Source: Terriglobia bacterium (GTDB lineage Bacteria; Acidobacteriota; Terriglobia; Bryobacterales; Bryobacteraceae). From it: a stretch of 47,331 nucleotides of DNA. The translations under genes and the position numbers were made by a program. The stretch lies in NCBI GenBank assembly GCA_025350105.1, contig JANXYJ010000051.1:1-47331 (forward strand), in the 5' to 3' direction. Below the pieces are notes generated by a model. That model was given only the letters and a program-made list of their open reading frames with translations. It was not told the origin of the DNA and did no database searches. Positions 39,971 through 47,331 of the stretch are shown piece by piece; position 1 is the stretch's first letter; every line of letters starts with the position of its first letter.

Positions 39971-40492
39971 CTACTTCTTCGCCGCGTCTGGCCGCGCGAT
40001 CAGGGCTTGTAGCTGGGCGGCGAATTCGGGTTTTGCAACTTCGTATTCATTCCAATCGCGGGCGATCATGCCCTGCGGATTGACCGCGAAGAGATGCGGC
40101 GCGTCAAATTGGGGGTGCTGCGGAGTGGCCTTGAAATACCACATGGCGGTTTGGCCGCTATCGAAGAGCATCGGCGTGGTGGTCTTCGTCGCCGCGGAGT
40201 ATTTGCTGGCGGTGGCTGTATTATCGGGCGGCATCAGAACCGACAAAATGGCGACGCGTGCGCCCAGTGCAGGTTTCAAGCCATCGAGCAGAAGCGTGAG
40301 CGGTGCCGACGATGGCCGATCGGTTCGCAGGAAGTTGATCAGCAGCCAACGTCCGCGGTAATCCAAAATATCGTACTGCTTCATGGCGGAATCGGGGAGC
40401 GAGAAACTGGGCGCACGCCGGCCGGCAAGGCCTTCGGCGAAGGAAAAAACGGCACCCAACAGAACGAAGCTCAAAAACAGAAATTTGCGCAT
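39971..40492 (-). CDS. Exported redoxin/peroxiredoxin-fold protein without cysteines
   Basis: A 173-residue protein with a signal peptide (FLFLSFVLLGAVFSFAE) and a thioredoxin-like domain of the TlpA/AhpC clan: GRRAPSFSLPDSAMKQYDILDYRGRWLLINFL, then a loop (RTDRPSSAPL) where the active-site CxxC or peroxidatic Cys would be, ARVAILSVLMP, MLFDSGQTAMWYF and PHLFAVNPQGMI. The whole protein has no cysteine, so it cannot act as a thiol redox enzyme; it may bind a partner or ligand. It lies four bases after the mtnA stop and is probably co-transcribed with mtnA. Family fold firm, activity unlikely. Confidence 0.8.
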   Translation of the reverse strand: MRKFLFLSFVLLGAVFSFAEGLAGRRAPSFSLPDSAMKQYDILDYRGRWLLINFLRTDRPSSAPLTLLLDGLKPALGARVAILSVLMPPDNTATASKYSAATKTTTPMLFDSGQTAMWYFKATPQHPQFDAPHLFAVNPQGMIARDWNEYEVAKPEFAAQLQALIARPDAAKK

Positions 40493-40496
40493 ATGT

Positions 40497-41567
40497 TTAG
40501 ACCTTAGCGAGCGAAGCTTTCAAGGCGAGAACCGCCAACGACTGTTTAAACGGAGCCCTGGCCACTCCGTTTTCGCAAATGATGGCCGAGATATAGCGCG
40601 CGGGCGTGACATCGAACGCCGGATTCTGCACGCCGATATTTTCCGGGGCAATAGGCACGCCGAAGACGTGCGTGACTTCCTCGCGCGGGCGCTGTTCGAT
40701 GGGAATCTGATCGCCGGAGTGGAGCGTTAAATCAAATGTTGAAACCGGTGCTGCGACGTAAAACGGCACGCCGTTTTCTTTCGCAAGCACCGCCACGGAG
40801 TAAGTTCCGATTTTGTTGGCCACGTCGCCGTTGGACGCAATGCGGTCCGCGCCTACCACGACGCAACCGATGCGGCCGGATTGCAAAAAGTGCCCCGCCA
40901 TGTTGTCGGTGATCACGGTGGTGGGAATGCCGTCCTGTTGCAGTTCCCAGGCCGTTAAGCGAGCGCCTTGCAGAAATGGCCGCGTTTCATCGGCGAAGAC
41001 ATCGATATTCTTCCCGGATTCAATGGCGGCGCGGATCACGCCCAGCGCGGTTCCATAACCTGCGGTGGCCAGCGCTCCGGCGTTGCAATGGGTGAGAACG
41101 GTTTTTCCGTCCGGCACCAACGCGGCGCCGTGGCGGCCGATGGCTTTGCAGATGTTGATGTCATCGAGGCGGATTTGTTGGGCTTCATTTACTAAGCGAG
41201 CACCCGTTGCGTGCTCTTGGTTGATTAGGCGAGCAGCCGTTGCGTGCTCTGCCGTCGTCAACAACGCATGCAATTTCCGCATGCGGTCAATGGCCCAAAA
41301 GAGATTCACCGCCGTGGGGCGGGTGGCGGCCAGGGTTTGGCAGACGGTTTCAAAATCGGCGTTGTGTTGCACGCCCAACGCAACGCCCATCGCGGCCGCA
41401 ACGCCAATGGCCGGTGCGCCGCGAATCACCATGGTTTTGATGGCATCCGCAACTTCCACATAGGTCCGGCAATCGACAAATACCTGCTGGGCGGGCAACA
41501 GGCGCTGGTCGATCATGCGGACAAAATCACCGCGCGAATCCGTCATCCACTCAATTGTTTCCAGCAT
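40497..41567 (-). CDS. mtnA: S-methyl-5-thioribose-1-phosphate isomerase
   Basis: A 356-residue enzyme of methionine salvage that converts methylthioribose-1-phosphate to methylthioribulose-1-phosphate. Motifs: [48 protein letters not shown] (catalytic Cys), [44 protein letters not shown] (catalytic Asp) and [11 protein letters not shown]. The usual family length is about 340-350. Residues near 105-127 contain an 11-residue tandem duplication ([11 protein letters not shown] / [11 protein letters not shown]). No other salvage gene is in the window. It is divergent from folP, whose start lies 79 bp away. No Shine-Dalgarno is obvious. Confidence 0.95.
   Translation of the reverse strand: MLETIEWMTDSRGDFVRMIDQRLLPAQQVFVDCRTYVEVADAIKTMVIRGAPAIGVAAAMGVALGVQHNADFETVCQTLAATRPTAVNLFWAIDRMRKLHALLTTAEHATAARLINQEHATGARLVNEAQQIRLDDINICKAIGRHGAALVPDGKTVLTHCNAGALATAGYGTALGVIRAAIESGKNIDVFADETRPFLQGARLTAWELQQDGIPTTVITDNMAGHFLQSGRIGCVVVGADRIASNGDVANKIGTYSVAVLAKENGVPFYVAAPVSTFDLTLHSGDQIPIEQRPREEVTHVFGVPIAPENIGVQNPAFDVTPARYISAIICENGVARAPFKQSLAVLALKASLAKV
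41190..41252 (-). repeat. 33-bp in-frame tandem duplication inside mtnA
   Basis: Two 33-bp copies (first bases of the plus-strand GCGAGCA block at 41196 and 41229) encode an 11-residue duplication, [11 protein letters not shown] and [11 protein letters not shown]. They differ at a few positions only. Confidence 0.8.
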
Positions 41568-41606
41568 GAAGTTCTATTGTGGCGCATGCGGAGCGGTGTT
41601 CGCACA

Positions 41607-41635
41607 TTGGCAAGGGCGGCAAAACCCGTTACGCT
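41607..41635 (+). promoter_or_regulatory. Sigma-70-type promoter of folP
   Basis: -35 TTGGCA (41607-41612), 17-bp spacer, -10 TACGCT (41630-41635). Only 11 bases separate the -10 from the ATG at 41647, so the transcript would have a leader of about four or five bases, too short for a Shine-Dalgarno. Confidence 0.5.
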
Positions 41636-41646
41636 TAAGACTACTC

Positions 41647-43290
41647 ATGCCCCGCAAGCACTTTGAATGGAAATTTCGCGACAAAACTTTGCAGCTTGGC
41701 GAACGCACACTGATTGTGGGCGTGCTGAACCTGACCCCGGATTCGTTTTCCGACGGAGGCCGGTACGACGACCCGGATCGCGCGTTCGCGCATGCGCTGA
41801 ATCTTGAAGAGCAGGGCGCCGACATCATCGATATTGGCGCGGAGTCCACCCGGCCAGGTGCCGCCCGAATTTCCGAAGCCGAAGAATTGCGGCGGCTGGT
41901 GCCGGTGCTGAAGCGCTTGAAAAACAAGCTGACGATTCCGCTTTCGATCGACACCTACAAATCCGGTGTGGCGCTGAAGGCGCTGGAGCTGGGCGCGGAC
42001 ATCATCAACGATCCCAGCGGCCTGACGTTCGATCCTGAAATAACGAAGGCTGTACTTCAACATGACGCGGGGCTGATTATCAATCATATGCGTGGCACGC
42101 CGGAGACGTGGGCCAAATTGCCGCCGTTGAAAAATGCGCTGGCGACGATTGCGCTGGAGCTTGAAGCGGCGGCGCATCGCGCCACCCGTGGAGGCGTGGA
42201 ACGGCGGCGCATTGTGATTGATCCGGGTTTGGGGTTCGGCAAAAGAAAAGAGCAGAACTCGGAAATTTTGGGACGTTTAGAGCAGTTGGCGTCGCTGGAG
42301 TATCCGATTCTGGTGGGGCCTTCGCGCAAACACTTTCTGGCGAAGGAGTCGCTGTCAGACACGGAATTTGCCACGGCGGGCGCGGTGGCGGCGGCGATTT
42401 TGTACGGCGCGCATTTGGTGCGGGTGCACGATGTGAAGGCAATGAAATCGGTAGCGGAAGTGGCGGACGAGATCGCTCGCGCGCGCAGCCAAGCGGTGAT
42501 TGAGACGACCGGCGTGGTGCGTGAACAGTTTGCAGTACGCAGCCTGCGACAAGATGCAGAGCCAGCGCGACCCAGCCGAGGACCGAACCGTCCGCCGCTG
42601 AATCGGCCGGCAATGGATCGCCCCGTATTGGACTCGCCAGCGCCAGATCATGCGGTATTGAATCGCCCGGGGGTTGATCGGCCCGTGATCGATCACGCTG
42701 TACTGAATAGGCCCGTAGTCGAGTCGCCAACCACAGATCACGCGGTGATGAACCGGCCCGCAATAGAAGGGCCTGCGATCGTCCGCACTCCGATCATGGA
42801 ACCGGCACTGGAGGGTCAGCTGGGAGAACATGCGGCGTTCGATCAGCCACGGAGTGTTGGTTCATTGACGGGTGGACGGGCTTCGACGAGTGAACGGTCT
42901 GCGGCAAAATCATTTTCAAAACCGGCGTCTTCAAAATCAGGGTTCGCGAAAGGCGGGCCTTCTAAATCGGGCTCGGGCAGACCCAGTTCTGGCAGACCAA
43001 GCTCGGGTAGACCCAGTTCGGGTAGACCAAGCTCGGATCGACCCAGCTACGGGAGATCAGACGCCGGAAGGCAGGACACCAGGAGACCCGAGTCGGGCAG
43101 AGCCGGTTCGGAAAGACCCAGTTCGGGACGTCCTAGCACAGGCAAACCTGGCTTCAGCAAACCTGGCTTCAGCAAAACCGGCATGGGGAATGCAACGTCA
43201 AAGCCCTACGATAAGCGCTCGGGTAAGCGTGATGGCGCGCCACCGGAACGGCGATCCTTTCGTCCACCACCGAAACCAAAGTCCAGCTAG
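41647..43290 (+). CDS. folP: Dihydropteroate synthase with long disordered C-terminal tail
   Basis: A 547-residue product; typical DHPS is about 270-290. The folded part (1 to about 280) has VGVLNLTPDSFSDGGRYDD (phosphate loop), IDIGAESTRPGAARI, PLSIDTYKSGVALKALELG, IINDPSGLTFD, LIINHMRGTPETW, IVIDPGLGFGKRKEQN and PILVGPSRKHFLA, so the enzyme of folate synthesis is intact. The remaining about 260 residues lack such motifs: first repeats around NRPAMDRPVLDSPAPDHAVL, then GRPSSGRPSS units and basic K/R/G-rich stretches, likely disordered. ATG 41647 is next to a promoter and gives the normal N-terminus; longer upstream reading is improbable. The end overlaps mutM by 4 bp. Confidence 0.92.
   Translation: MPRKHFEWKFRDKTLQLGERTLIVGVLNLTPDSFSDGGRYDDPDRAFAHALNLEEQGADIIDIGAESTRPGAARISEAEELRRLVPVLKRLKNKLTIPLSIDTYKSGVALKALELGADIINDPSGLTFDPEITKAVLQHDAGLIINHMRGTPETWAKLPPLKNALATIALELEAAAHRATRGGVERRRIVIDPGLGFGKRKEQNSEILGRLEQLASLEYPILVGPSRKHFLAKESLSDTEFATAGAVAAAILYGAHLVRVHDVKAMKSVAEVADEIARARSQAVIETTGVVREQFAVRSLRQDAEPARPSRGPNRPPLNRPAMDRPVLDSPAPDHAVLNRPGVDRPVIDHAVLNRPVVESPTTDHAVMNRPAIEGPAIVRTPIMEPALEGQLGEHAAFDQPRSVGSLTGGRASTSERSAAKSFSKPASSKSGFAKGGPSKSGSGRPSSGRPSSGRPSSGRPSSDRPSYGRSDAGRQDTRRPESGRAGSERPSSGRPSTGKPGFSKPGFSKTGMGNATSKPYDKRSGKRDGAPPERRSFRPPPKPKSS
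42540..43287 (+). repeat. Repetitive region encoding the folP tail
   Basis: In-frame short repeats: a DRPVxDxxxxDHAVLNRP type to about 42780, then RPSSG units (about 42979-43040) and KPGFS units near 43144-43170. The protein repeats resemble low-complexity, disordered linkers. Confidence 0.75.
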
Positions 43291-44072
43291 CGTTTTTGGC
43301 AATTGGGACAGAAGTGCGTGCCACGTTGAGCGACCAGGATCTTTTTGATGGGCGTGCCGCAGGCGTGGCAGGGTTCGCCTTCCCGGCCGTAGGCGTGGTG
43401 CTCCAATTGAAACCAGCCTTTTTCGCCGTTGGCGTCGACGTAATCGGAAATCGATGACCCGCCTTTTTCAATCGCCATCGCCAAGATTCGTTGCATGGAT
43501 TCGTGGATGGCCGCGAGTTGCGTCGGCTTCAGGCGCGACGTGAGAGCCAGCGGATGGACACCCGCGCTGATCAGCGTTTCGTCGGCGTAGATGTTACCTA
43601 CGCCGGCGACGAAGGCCTGATTTAGTAGCAGTGCTTTGATGCGGGTTTTGTGTTTCTTCAGGCGTGTGGCGAATTCATCGCGGGTGATCTCCAGGGGCTC
43701 CGGCCCAAGGTGCGAAAGGTCGGGCTGAAACAGAATGCGCCCAAATTGTCGCGGGTCATTGTAGATCAGAGTGCCGTGATCGAGGGTGAAATTGCCGTGG
43801 GTGTGTTTTTCGGGTTTTGCGTCCAAGAGTAAGCGGCCGGTCATGCCCAGGTGCACCACCAGCGTTTCATCGGTTTGATCGAGCAACATCACGATATATT
43901 TACCGCGGCGCTTGACGGACTGGATGGTGCGGCCGGTGAGTTTTTCGGCGAGTTTCTTGCGATTTCCTGGCGTGACAAATTTGGACGAAAATGTTGCGGC
44001 CAGAATTTTGCGGCCCGGTAGATGGGGTGCAAGGGTGCGGACGACGGATTCGACTTCGGGGAGCTCAGGCAA
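43287..44072 (-). CDS. mutM: Formamidopyrimidine-DNA glycosylase
   Basis: A 261-residue base-excision enzyme that removes 8-oxoguanine and formamidopyrimidines. Starts MPELPEVESVVRTLAPHL: catalytic Pro2 and Glu3. Also seen: HLGMTGRLLL (lysine-loop region), VAGVGNIYADE (H2TH motif), and the C-terminal zinc finger CHACGTPIKKILVAQRGTHFCPNC. All key residues are present. It is the last of three tightly packed minus-strand genes: it overlaps the Rieske gene by eight bases, and its 3' end overlaps folP by four bases. Confidence 0.97.
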   Translation of the reverse strand: MPELPEVESVVRTLAPHLPGRKILAATFSSKFVTPGNRKKLAEKLTGRTIQSVKRRGKYIVMLLDQTDETLVVHLGMTGRLLLDAKPEKHTHGNFTLDHGTLIYNDPRQFGRILFQPDLSHLGPEPLEITRDEFATRLKKHKTRIKALLLNQAFVAGVGNIYADETLISAGVHPLALTSRLKPTQLAAIHESMQRILAMAIEKGGSSISDYVDANGEKGWFQLEHHAYGREGEPCHACGTPIKKILVAQRGTHFCPNCQKR

Positions 44073-44376
44073 ACGGCACGTCCACGTAGATATTGTCTTC
44101 TTTTACTAGCACCGGATACGTCGCGAGTTTCAAGTACTCATCCACAGGACTGGTGCCGGTGCGGCAATCAAACTCCCAGCCGTGAAAGGGGCAGGCGATA
44201 AGATATCCTTCCAGCGCGCCGTGGCCCAAAGGCCCGCCGGAGTGTGGGCAAATGCCGTCGATCGCATACAACTCGCCGGCAACGTTGCAGACGGCGATGG
44301 CTTCCTCGCCCGCGAGAAAGTGGGTGGCAGCGCCAGGCGGGAGTTGCGCGAGGGGTCCGATTTTGATGAGGGGCAT
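44065..44376 (-). CDS. Rieske [2Fe-2S] ferredoxin-like protein
   Basis: A 103-residue protein with both Rieske ligand motifs: CPHSGG (Cys43, His45) and CPFHGW (Cys62, His65), 18 residues apart. Length and layout match the dioxygenase ferredoxin or NirD-like type. It should carry electrons to an oxygenase or other partner not seen nearby. Its 3' end overlaps mutM, and its start directly follows the stop of a small basic-protein gene, forming a three-gene operon. No clear ribosome-binding site was found, as expected for coupled genes. Confidence 0.93.
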   Translation of the reverse strand: MPLIKIGPLAQLPPGAATHFLAGEEAIAVCNVAGELYAIDGICPHSGGPLGHGALEGYLIACPFHGWEFDCRTGTSPVDEYLKLATYPVLVKEDNIYVDVPFA

Positions 44377-44559
44377 TTAGACGTCGTCGCTCCCAATCGG
44401 CTTTTTGTGCTTGGGCTTCTTGCGATCGGTTTTGGGCAAAATGGCCTGCGCGGGCTTTACGGCGCCTACGCGTTCGCGGGCGATGGCACGGACTTCGGTG
44501 TGCTGATCGAACTTGATTTTAGTGCCGTTTTTCGGTGGTTTTTTGCGTTTTGCGGGCAT
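44377..44559 (-). CDS. Small basic protein of unknown function
   Basis: A 60-residue protein rich in Lys, Arg and Pro ([20 protein letters not shown], ending [16 protein letters not shown]). The gene ends one base before the start codon of the Rieske gene, TAAATG, which supports translation coupling. Middle segment [11 protein letters not shown] suggests a small helix. No family is recognised. It is divergent from tatA by 79 bp. Confidence 0.6.
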   Translation of the reverse strand: MPAKRKKPPKNGTKIKFDQHTEVRAIARERVGAVKPAQAILPKTDRKKPKHKKPIGSDDV

Positions 44560-44638
44560 GGCGCGCCTTCTGAAACGTCAGGATTCACAGCGAGTTGGAC
44601 TAAATGACTATGGTATCCTGAGTGAGGAAGGAGGTGCT

Positions 44639-44818
44639 ATGTTACGTTCCATTGGCTTACCCGAGCTGCTGGTGATTTTGCTGGTCGCAGTGGTTTTGTT
44701 TGGCGGCAAGAAAATTCCTGAGTTGGCGAAGGGCTTAGGCGAGGGCATCAAGAATTTCAAGACGGCCCTGAAAGACGACGATACCAACAAGCCCCCCGAC
44801 GATAAGAAGCAGTCGTAA
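44639..44818 (+). CDS. tatA: Sec-independent translocase TatA
   Basis: A 59-residue protein: a short N-terminal transmembrane helix with [33 protein letters not shown] (the FG-KK-P-E hinge and amphipathic helix), then a charged tail. This is the pore-forming TatA/E subunit of the twin-arginine export path. Many secreted cofactor proteins of a diderm cell use this route. TatB and TatC are not in the window. ATG 44639 has a perfect AAGGAGG five bases upstream; the frame continues upstream, but that start is not needed. It ends before a bidirectional terminator shared with the convergent HU gene. Confidence 0.95.
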   Translation: MLRSIGLPELLVILLVAVVLFGGKKIPELAKGLGEGIKNFKTALKDDDTNKPPDDKKQS

Positions 44819-44912
44819 GACTTCCTGGCGAGCTCGCAAAGGGTAATCCGTTTTGCGAGTTCTTAATACGGTCTTGCAGTGTAGACCGGCCTAATCGGAC
44901 TTGCAAAAATAG

Positions 44913-44948
44913 AACCCCGCGTTGGCGTTTCGGCCACGCGGGGTTTTT
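44913..44948. terminator. Bidirectional terminator between tatA and the HU gene
   Basis: AACCCCGCGT (44913-44922) pairs with ACGCGGGGTT (44936-44945), flanked by A-run before and T-run after (TTTTT), so it can work on both strands. It ends transcripts of tatA (plus) and the HU gene (minus). Confidence 0.85.
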
Positions 44949-44963
44949 GATGCTACTTCGCGC

Positions 44964-45269
44964 CTATTTCTTCACTTTGGGCGGAACAATGGCGTCTTTG
45001 ACGGCCTTGGCCACGCGGAACTTGACCACTTTTTTGGCGGGAATCTTGATCGATTCGCCAGTGGCGGGGTTGCGGCCCAGGCGGGCTTTGCGGTCCACGC
45101 GAACCAGCCGGCCAATGCCGGGCAGGATGCTGACGCCGTGCTTCTTGGTTTCGCTGACCGCGACTTCGGCATAGGCGACCGTGAAGGCCTTGGCGACTTT
45201 GTTCGGAACACCGACGGTCTCGGCCAGGTGCCGGATCATCTGCGATTGGGTCATTTTTGCTGCAGCCAT
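44964..45269 (-). CDS. HU/IHF-family DNA-binding protein
   Basis: A 101-residue histone-like protein. Signature: MTQSQMIRHLAETVGVPNKVAKAF, then VSILPGIGRLVRVDRKARLGRNPATGESIKIPAKKVVKFRVAKAVKDAI, including the beta-arm GRNPATGE and proline. It bends and compacts DNA. ATG 45269 has an AAAAGGAG element seven or eight bases upstream. Downstream a terminator closes the gene. Upstream is a region with repeated CGACTCG-like elements (about 45313-45332). Confidence 0.95.
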   Translation of the reverse strand: MAAAKMTQSQMIRHLAETVGVPNKVAKAFTVAYAEVAVSETKKHGVSILPGIGRLVRVDRKARLGRNPATGESIKIPAKKVVKFRVAKAVKDAIVPPKVKK

Positions 45270-45312
45270 AATACTCCTTTTTCTTGAGCCGTCATTTTTG
45301 ACTCATCTTTTT

Positions 45313-45332
45313 TCGACTCGTCGACGACTCGG
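45313..45332. repeat. CGACTCG-rich dyad upstream of the HU gene
   Basis: TTCGACTCGTCGACGACTCG contains two CGACTCG direct copies around a GTCGAC palindrome. It lies 44 to 63 bp upstream of the HU start and could be a regulatory site. The remaining HU-YprB gap to about 45460 holds an inverted repeat GCAAAAAAACC/GGGTTTTTGC and a TATATT (about 45446-45452). Confidence 0.35.
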
Positions 45333-45559
45333 ATCGAATTGTTGCTCCCGATGTAGGTTTCGCGGTGCGACGGTTTCTACCCGAGGCTAAAAGTCATCAT
45401 ACGGGATCATTCATGCTACTGTAAAGAGAAAAGTGCAAAAAAACCTATATTTTTAGCGGGTTTTTGCATCAAACATTCTCGAGTGGTAATGTTTTCAGCA
45501 GTTTTGGAGCGGGAGGGGTGCTGGAGAGCCTTCCCGCTCGCGGTGTGCCCGCCGATCTC

Positions 45560-46912
45560 ATGAGTGAACTGCAGGAACAGTTAGCCGCGTTGCGGGCTCG
45601 GATGGCCCGGGTGCTGGAGGACTGTGCTGAGAAGTATGAAGGGCCGCTCAGCCGGAAGCGGATCGAGGGTTTGGTTGACGAGGCCGCCGCCGCTGACGTG
45701 CTGCATGCGGACGATTTTTCGATGGAGAACGCGCCGGGAACGGCGCAATATACGGCGCGGGGGCCAGTAGTACCACGCGTTTCATCCGTGCATTCGCTCC
45801 CGCCGGGCGAGGAAATTGAGACGGATCAAGGTAAACATTATGAGACCGAAACGTTCTATCCCAGCCATCAGCGGCATGGGAGCGCGGATGTAGGCGCGCT
45901 GTGTGAATTGCCTGCTGATTTGCTACAGGCGATTTCCGGCGGGACGCTGTGTGATGTACCGGTGAATCAATGGGTGTTTCTGGACACGGAAACCACAGGA
46001 TTAGCGGGCGGTACTGGAACCTGCGCGTTTCTGGTGGGGGCGGGGCGCATCACTCCGGATGGGTTTCGTGTACGGCAATTTTTCATGCGGGATTTTGCAG
46101 AAGAGGCCAGCCTGCTGCACGGGTTGGCTCAGCATCTGGAGCAGTTCCGGGTGGTGATTACCTATAACGGCCGCACCTTCGATCAACCCTTACTGGAGAC
46201 GCGGTATCGCATGAATCGCAGGCGGCCTCCGTTTGCGAAGATGGAGCATTTGGATCTGCTGTACGGTGCGCGGCGGTTGTGGAAGCTGCGGTATGAGAGT
46301 TGCCGGCTGGTGGAGTTGGAGCAACGCGTTTTAGGATTCGAGCGCTACGGTGACATTCCGGGCGCGTTGATTCCGGCGATGTATTTTGAGTATTTGCAGT
46401 CGGGAGAGATGGGGCGTTTGGGGCCGGTGTTCTATCACAACGCGCTGGATATTTTGACGCTGGCGTGTTTGACGGGTATCGTACCGTACGCGTTTAGGAA
46501 TCCATCGCAAGCGCCTTTTCGGCATGGCGCGGAGATGGCTGGTATGGCCAGGTGGCTGCACCAGGCGGGGGAATTGCCACAGGCACGGGATCTGTTTCGC
46601 CGCGCGGTGGAGGCGGGCCTGCCGGACGCGCTTTTGTTCCGGACGCTGTGGGATATTGCAGCGCTTGAAAAGAAGTTGGGTTCGGCGGATGCGGCGCGCG
46701 ATGTATGGAATGATTTGGCGGGGTCACGAAATGGGTACCAGGCCAGGGCACTGGAGGAACTGGCGAAGCACCATGAGCACGGTTTAAAAGATTACGCGTT
46801 GGCGTTGGAAATGACGGAACGGGCGTTAAAGGTGGGGCGGTCCGATGGACTGTTGAAACGGCGAGAACGTTTAAAGAAACGGCTGGCGGACTCCGATAAG
46901 CACCATGAATGA
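45560..46912 (+). CDS. YprB-like RNase H-fold exonuclease with C-terminal helical repeats
   Basis: A protein of 450 residues from ATG 45560; the frame extends to a TTG at 45464, and the true start is unsure because neither has a good Shine-Dalgarno. The core is the RNase_H_2 (DEDD) domain: VFLDTETTGLAGG (Asp142, Glu144), VVITYNGRTFDQPLLETRYR, HLDLLYGARRLWK and HNALDILTL (final Asp). The C-terminal part has TPR-like helices (GELPQARDLFRRAVEAG, GYQARALEELAKHHEHGLKDY). The Bacillus relative YprB is of uncertain function. It overlaps the HDOD gene by four bases (ATGA). Confidence 0.85.
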   Translation: MSELQEQLAALRARMARVLEDCAEKYEGPLSRKRIEGLVDEAAAADVLHADDFSMENAPGTAQYTARGPVVPRVSSVHSLPPGEEIETDQGKHYETETFYPSHQRHGSADVGALCELPADLLQAISGGTLCDVPVNQWVFLDTETTGLAGGTGTCAFLVGAGRITPDGFRVRQFFMRDFAEEASLLHGLAQHLEQFRVVITYNGRTFDQPLLETRYRMNRRRPPFAKMEHLDLLYGARRLWKLRYESCRLVELEQRVLGFERYGDIPGALIPAMYFEYLQSGEMGRLGPVFYHNALDILTLACLTGIVPYAFRNPSQAPFRHGAEMAGMARWLHQAGELPQARDLFRRAVEAGLPDALLFRTLWDIAALEKKLGSADAARDVWNDLAGSRNGYQARALEELAKHHEHGLKDYALALEMTERALKVGRSDGLLKRRERLKKRLADSDKHHE

Positions 46913-47331
46913 CGTCCACAACAATTCGTAGTGAGAAAAGTCTTCGTGAGGCGGTGCTGCGGGACCTGCCCACGTTGTCGCCCATGGCGATGAAGCTGGT
47001 AGGCAGGTTATCGCATCCGAATGTTGATTATTCAGAGGTGGTAGGGATTGTCGAAAAAGATACGCTGCTGTGCGCGGAGCTTTTGCGGACGGTAAATTCA
47101 GCGCGCTATGCGCGGCGGGGCCGGGTGGATCGGATTGGCCAGGCGATGGGCTTGCTGGGTGTGAGCCGGGTGCGGCGTTTGGCGTTGGGGCTGACTGTGG
47201 CGAATTTGTTTGGCCGCAGCAAGATGGGCGCGCATTGGTCGCAGTTGCGCTTCAATTTACATTCGGCCGGTGTGGGCGTTTTGGCGGATATTCTGGCGCA
47301 GAAGTTGCCCGTGCTGCACGCTGACGCCGCG
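46909..47331 (+). CDS. HDOD domain protein, C-terminus cut by window edge
   Basis: The first 141 residues of a protein with the HDOD signature: REAVLRDLPTLSPMAMKLV, then HPNVDYSEVVGIVEKDTLLCAELLRTVNSARY and IGQAMGLLGVSRVRRLALGL. HDOD domains are HD-related but lack phosphodiesterase residues; they appear in signalling and motility regulation. The ATG shares four bases with the stop of the YprB-like gene. The rest is beyond the window. Confidence 0.85.
   Translation, partial: MTSTTIRSEKSLREAVLRDLPTLSPMAMKLVGRLSHPNVDYSEVVGIVEKDTLLCAELLRTVNSARYARRGRVDRIGQAMGLLGVSRVRRLALGLTVANLFGRSKMGAHWSQLRFNLHSAGVGVLADILAQKLPVLHADAA

Noticed and set aside
45436-45470. GCAAAAAAACC/GGGTTTTTGC as a terminator
   Set aside because: It lies between divergent genes where no transcript ends; it may be a regulatory dyad instead.

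Overview
The window looks like a chromosomal segment of an Acidobacteriota bacterium, probably of the Bryobacterales/Solibacter type. This is an inference from content: DUF6152 proteins paired with 'PDL-GxW' secreted proteins, a carboxypeptidase-regulatory/heme/Vgb fusion, a secreted PQQ-heme protein, a giant Ig-repeat deacetylase-like protein, and a high-GC rpmH-rnpA-yidD-yidC-jag-mnmE block. No rRNA, tRNA, IS element, phage gene or CRISPR array was seen. Both ends cut genes: a YihY-type membrane protein on the left and an HDOD protein on the right.

Layout. 1-2833: truncated YihY, then an A/T-richer overlapping pair (membrane GAF-like protein and methyltransferase). 2918-9419: UDP-glucose dehydrogenase, a purple-acid-phosphatase-like enzyme, a PepSY membrane protein, and a divergent NtrC-type regulator and PAS histidine kinase. 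9433-14890: Fsr-type MFS exporter, HupE-like protein with an EF-hand, EEP-fold hydrolase, carboxymuconolactone decarboxylase-like protein, a small zinc-ribbon protein, and the first DUF6152/PDLTGIW pair. 15186-22589: the conserved ribosomal protein L34, RNase P, membrane insertase and tRNA modification block, then a MATE exporter and RlmI-like methyltransferase. 22591-32168: a possible decayed secreted gene, a small exported protein, a tandem alpha/beta-hydrolase with one apparently dead domain, a 5-unit 16-bp repeat, and a 2098-residue exported protein with 12 Ig-like repeats. 32169-38068: class II aldolase, then an operon of the second PDLQGVW/DUF6152 pair plus a heme-Vgb fusion, divergent from a PQQ-heme quinoprotein. 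38116-47331: PAP2 phosphatase, MGDG-synthase-like glycosyltransferase, Cys-less redoxin, MtnA, FolP with a disordered tail, MutM, Rieske protein, TatA, HU, YprB-like exonuclease and HDOD protein.

Themes. Housekeeping genes lie next to a large exported, probably polymer- or alcohol-oxidising inventory. Several housekeeping proteins (Ugd, RnpA, KhpB/Jag, MnmE, MtnA, FolP) carry in-frame tandem repeats that look like minisatellite expansions. Several genes have a Pribnow-like box almost touching the start codon and no Shine-Dalgarno, which suggests leaderless transcription. The best candidates for something undescribed are the 32.9-38.1 kb heme/propeller cluster (with its inverted paralogous pair at 13.7-14.9 kb), the tandem hydrolase with its dead domain and upstream repeat array, and the GAF-membrane/methyltransferase pair.
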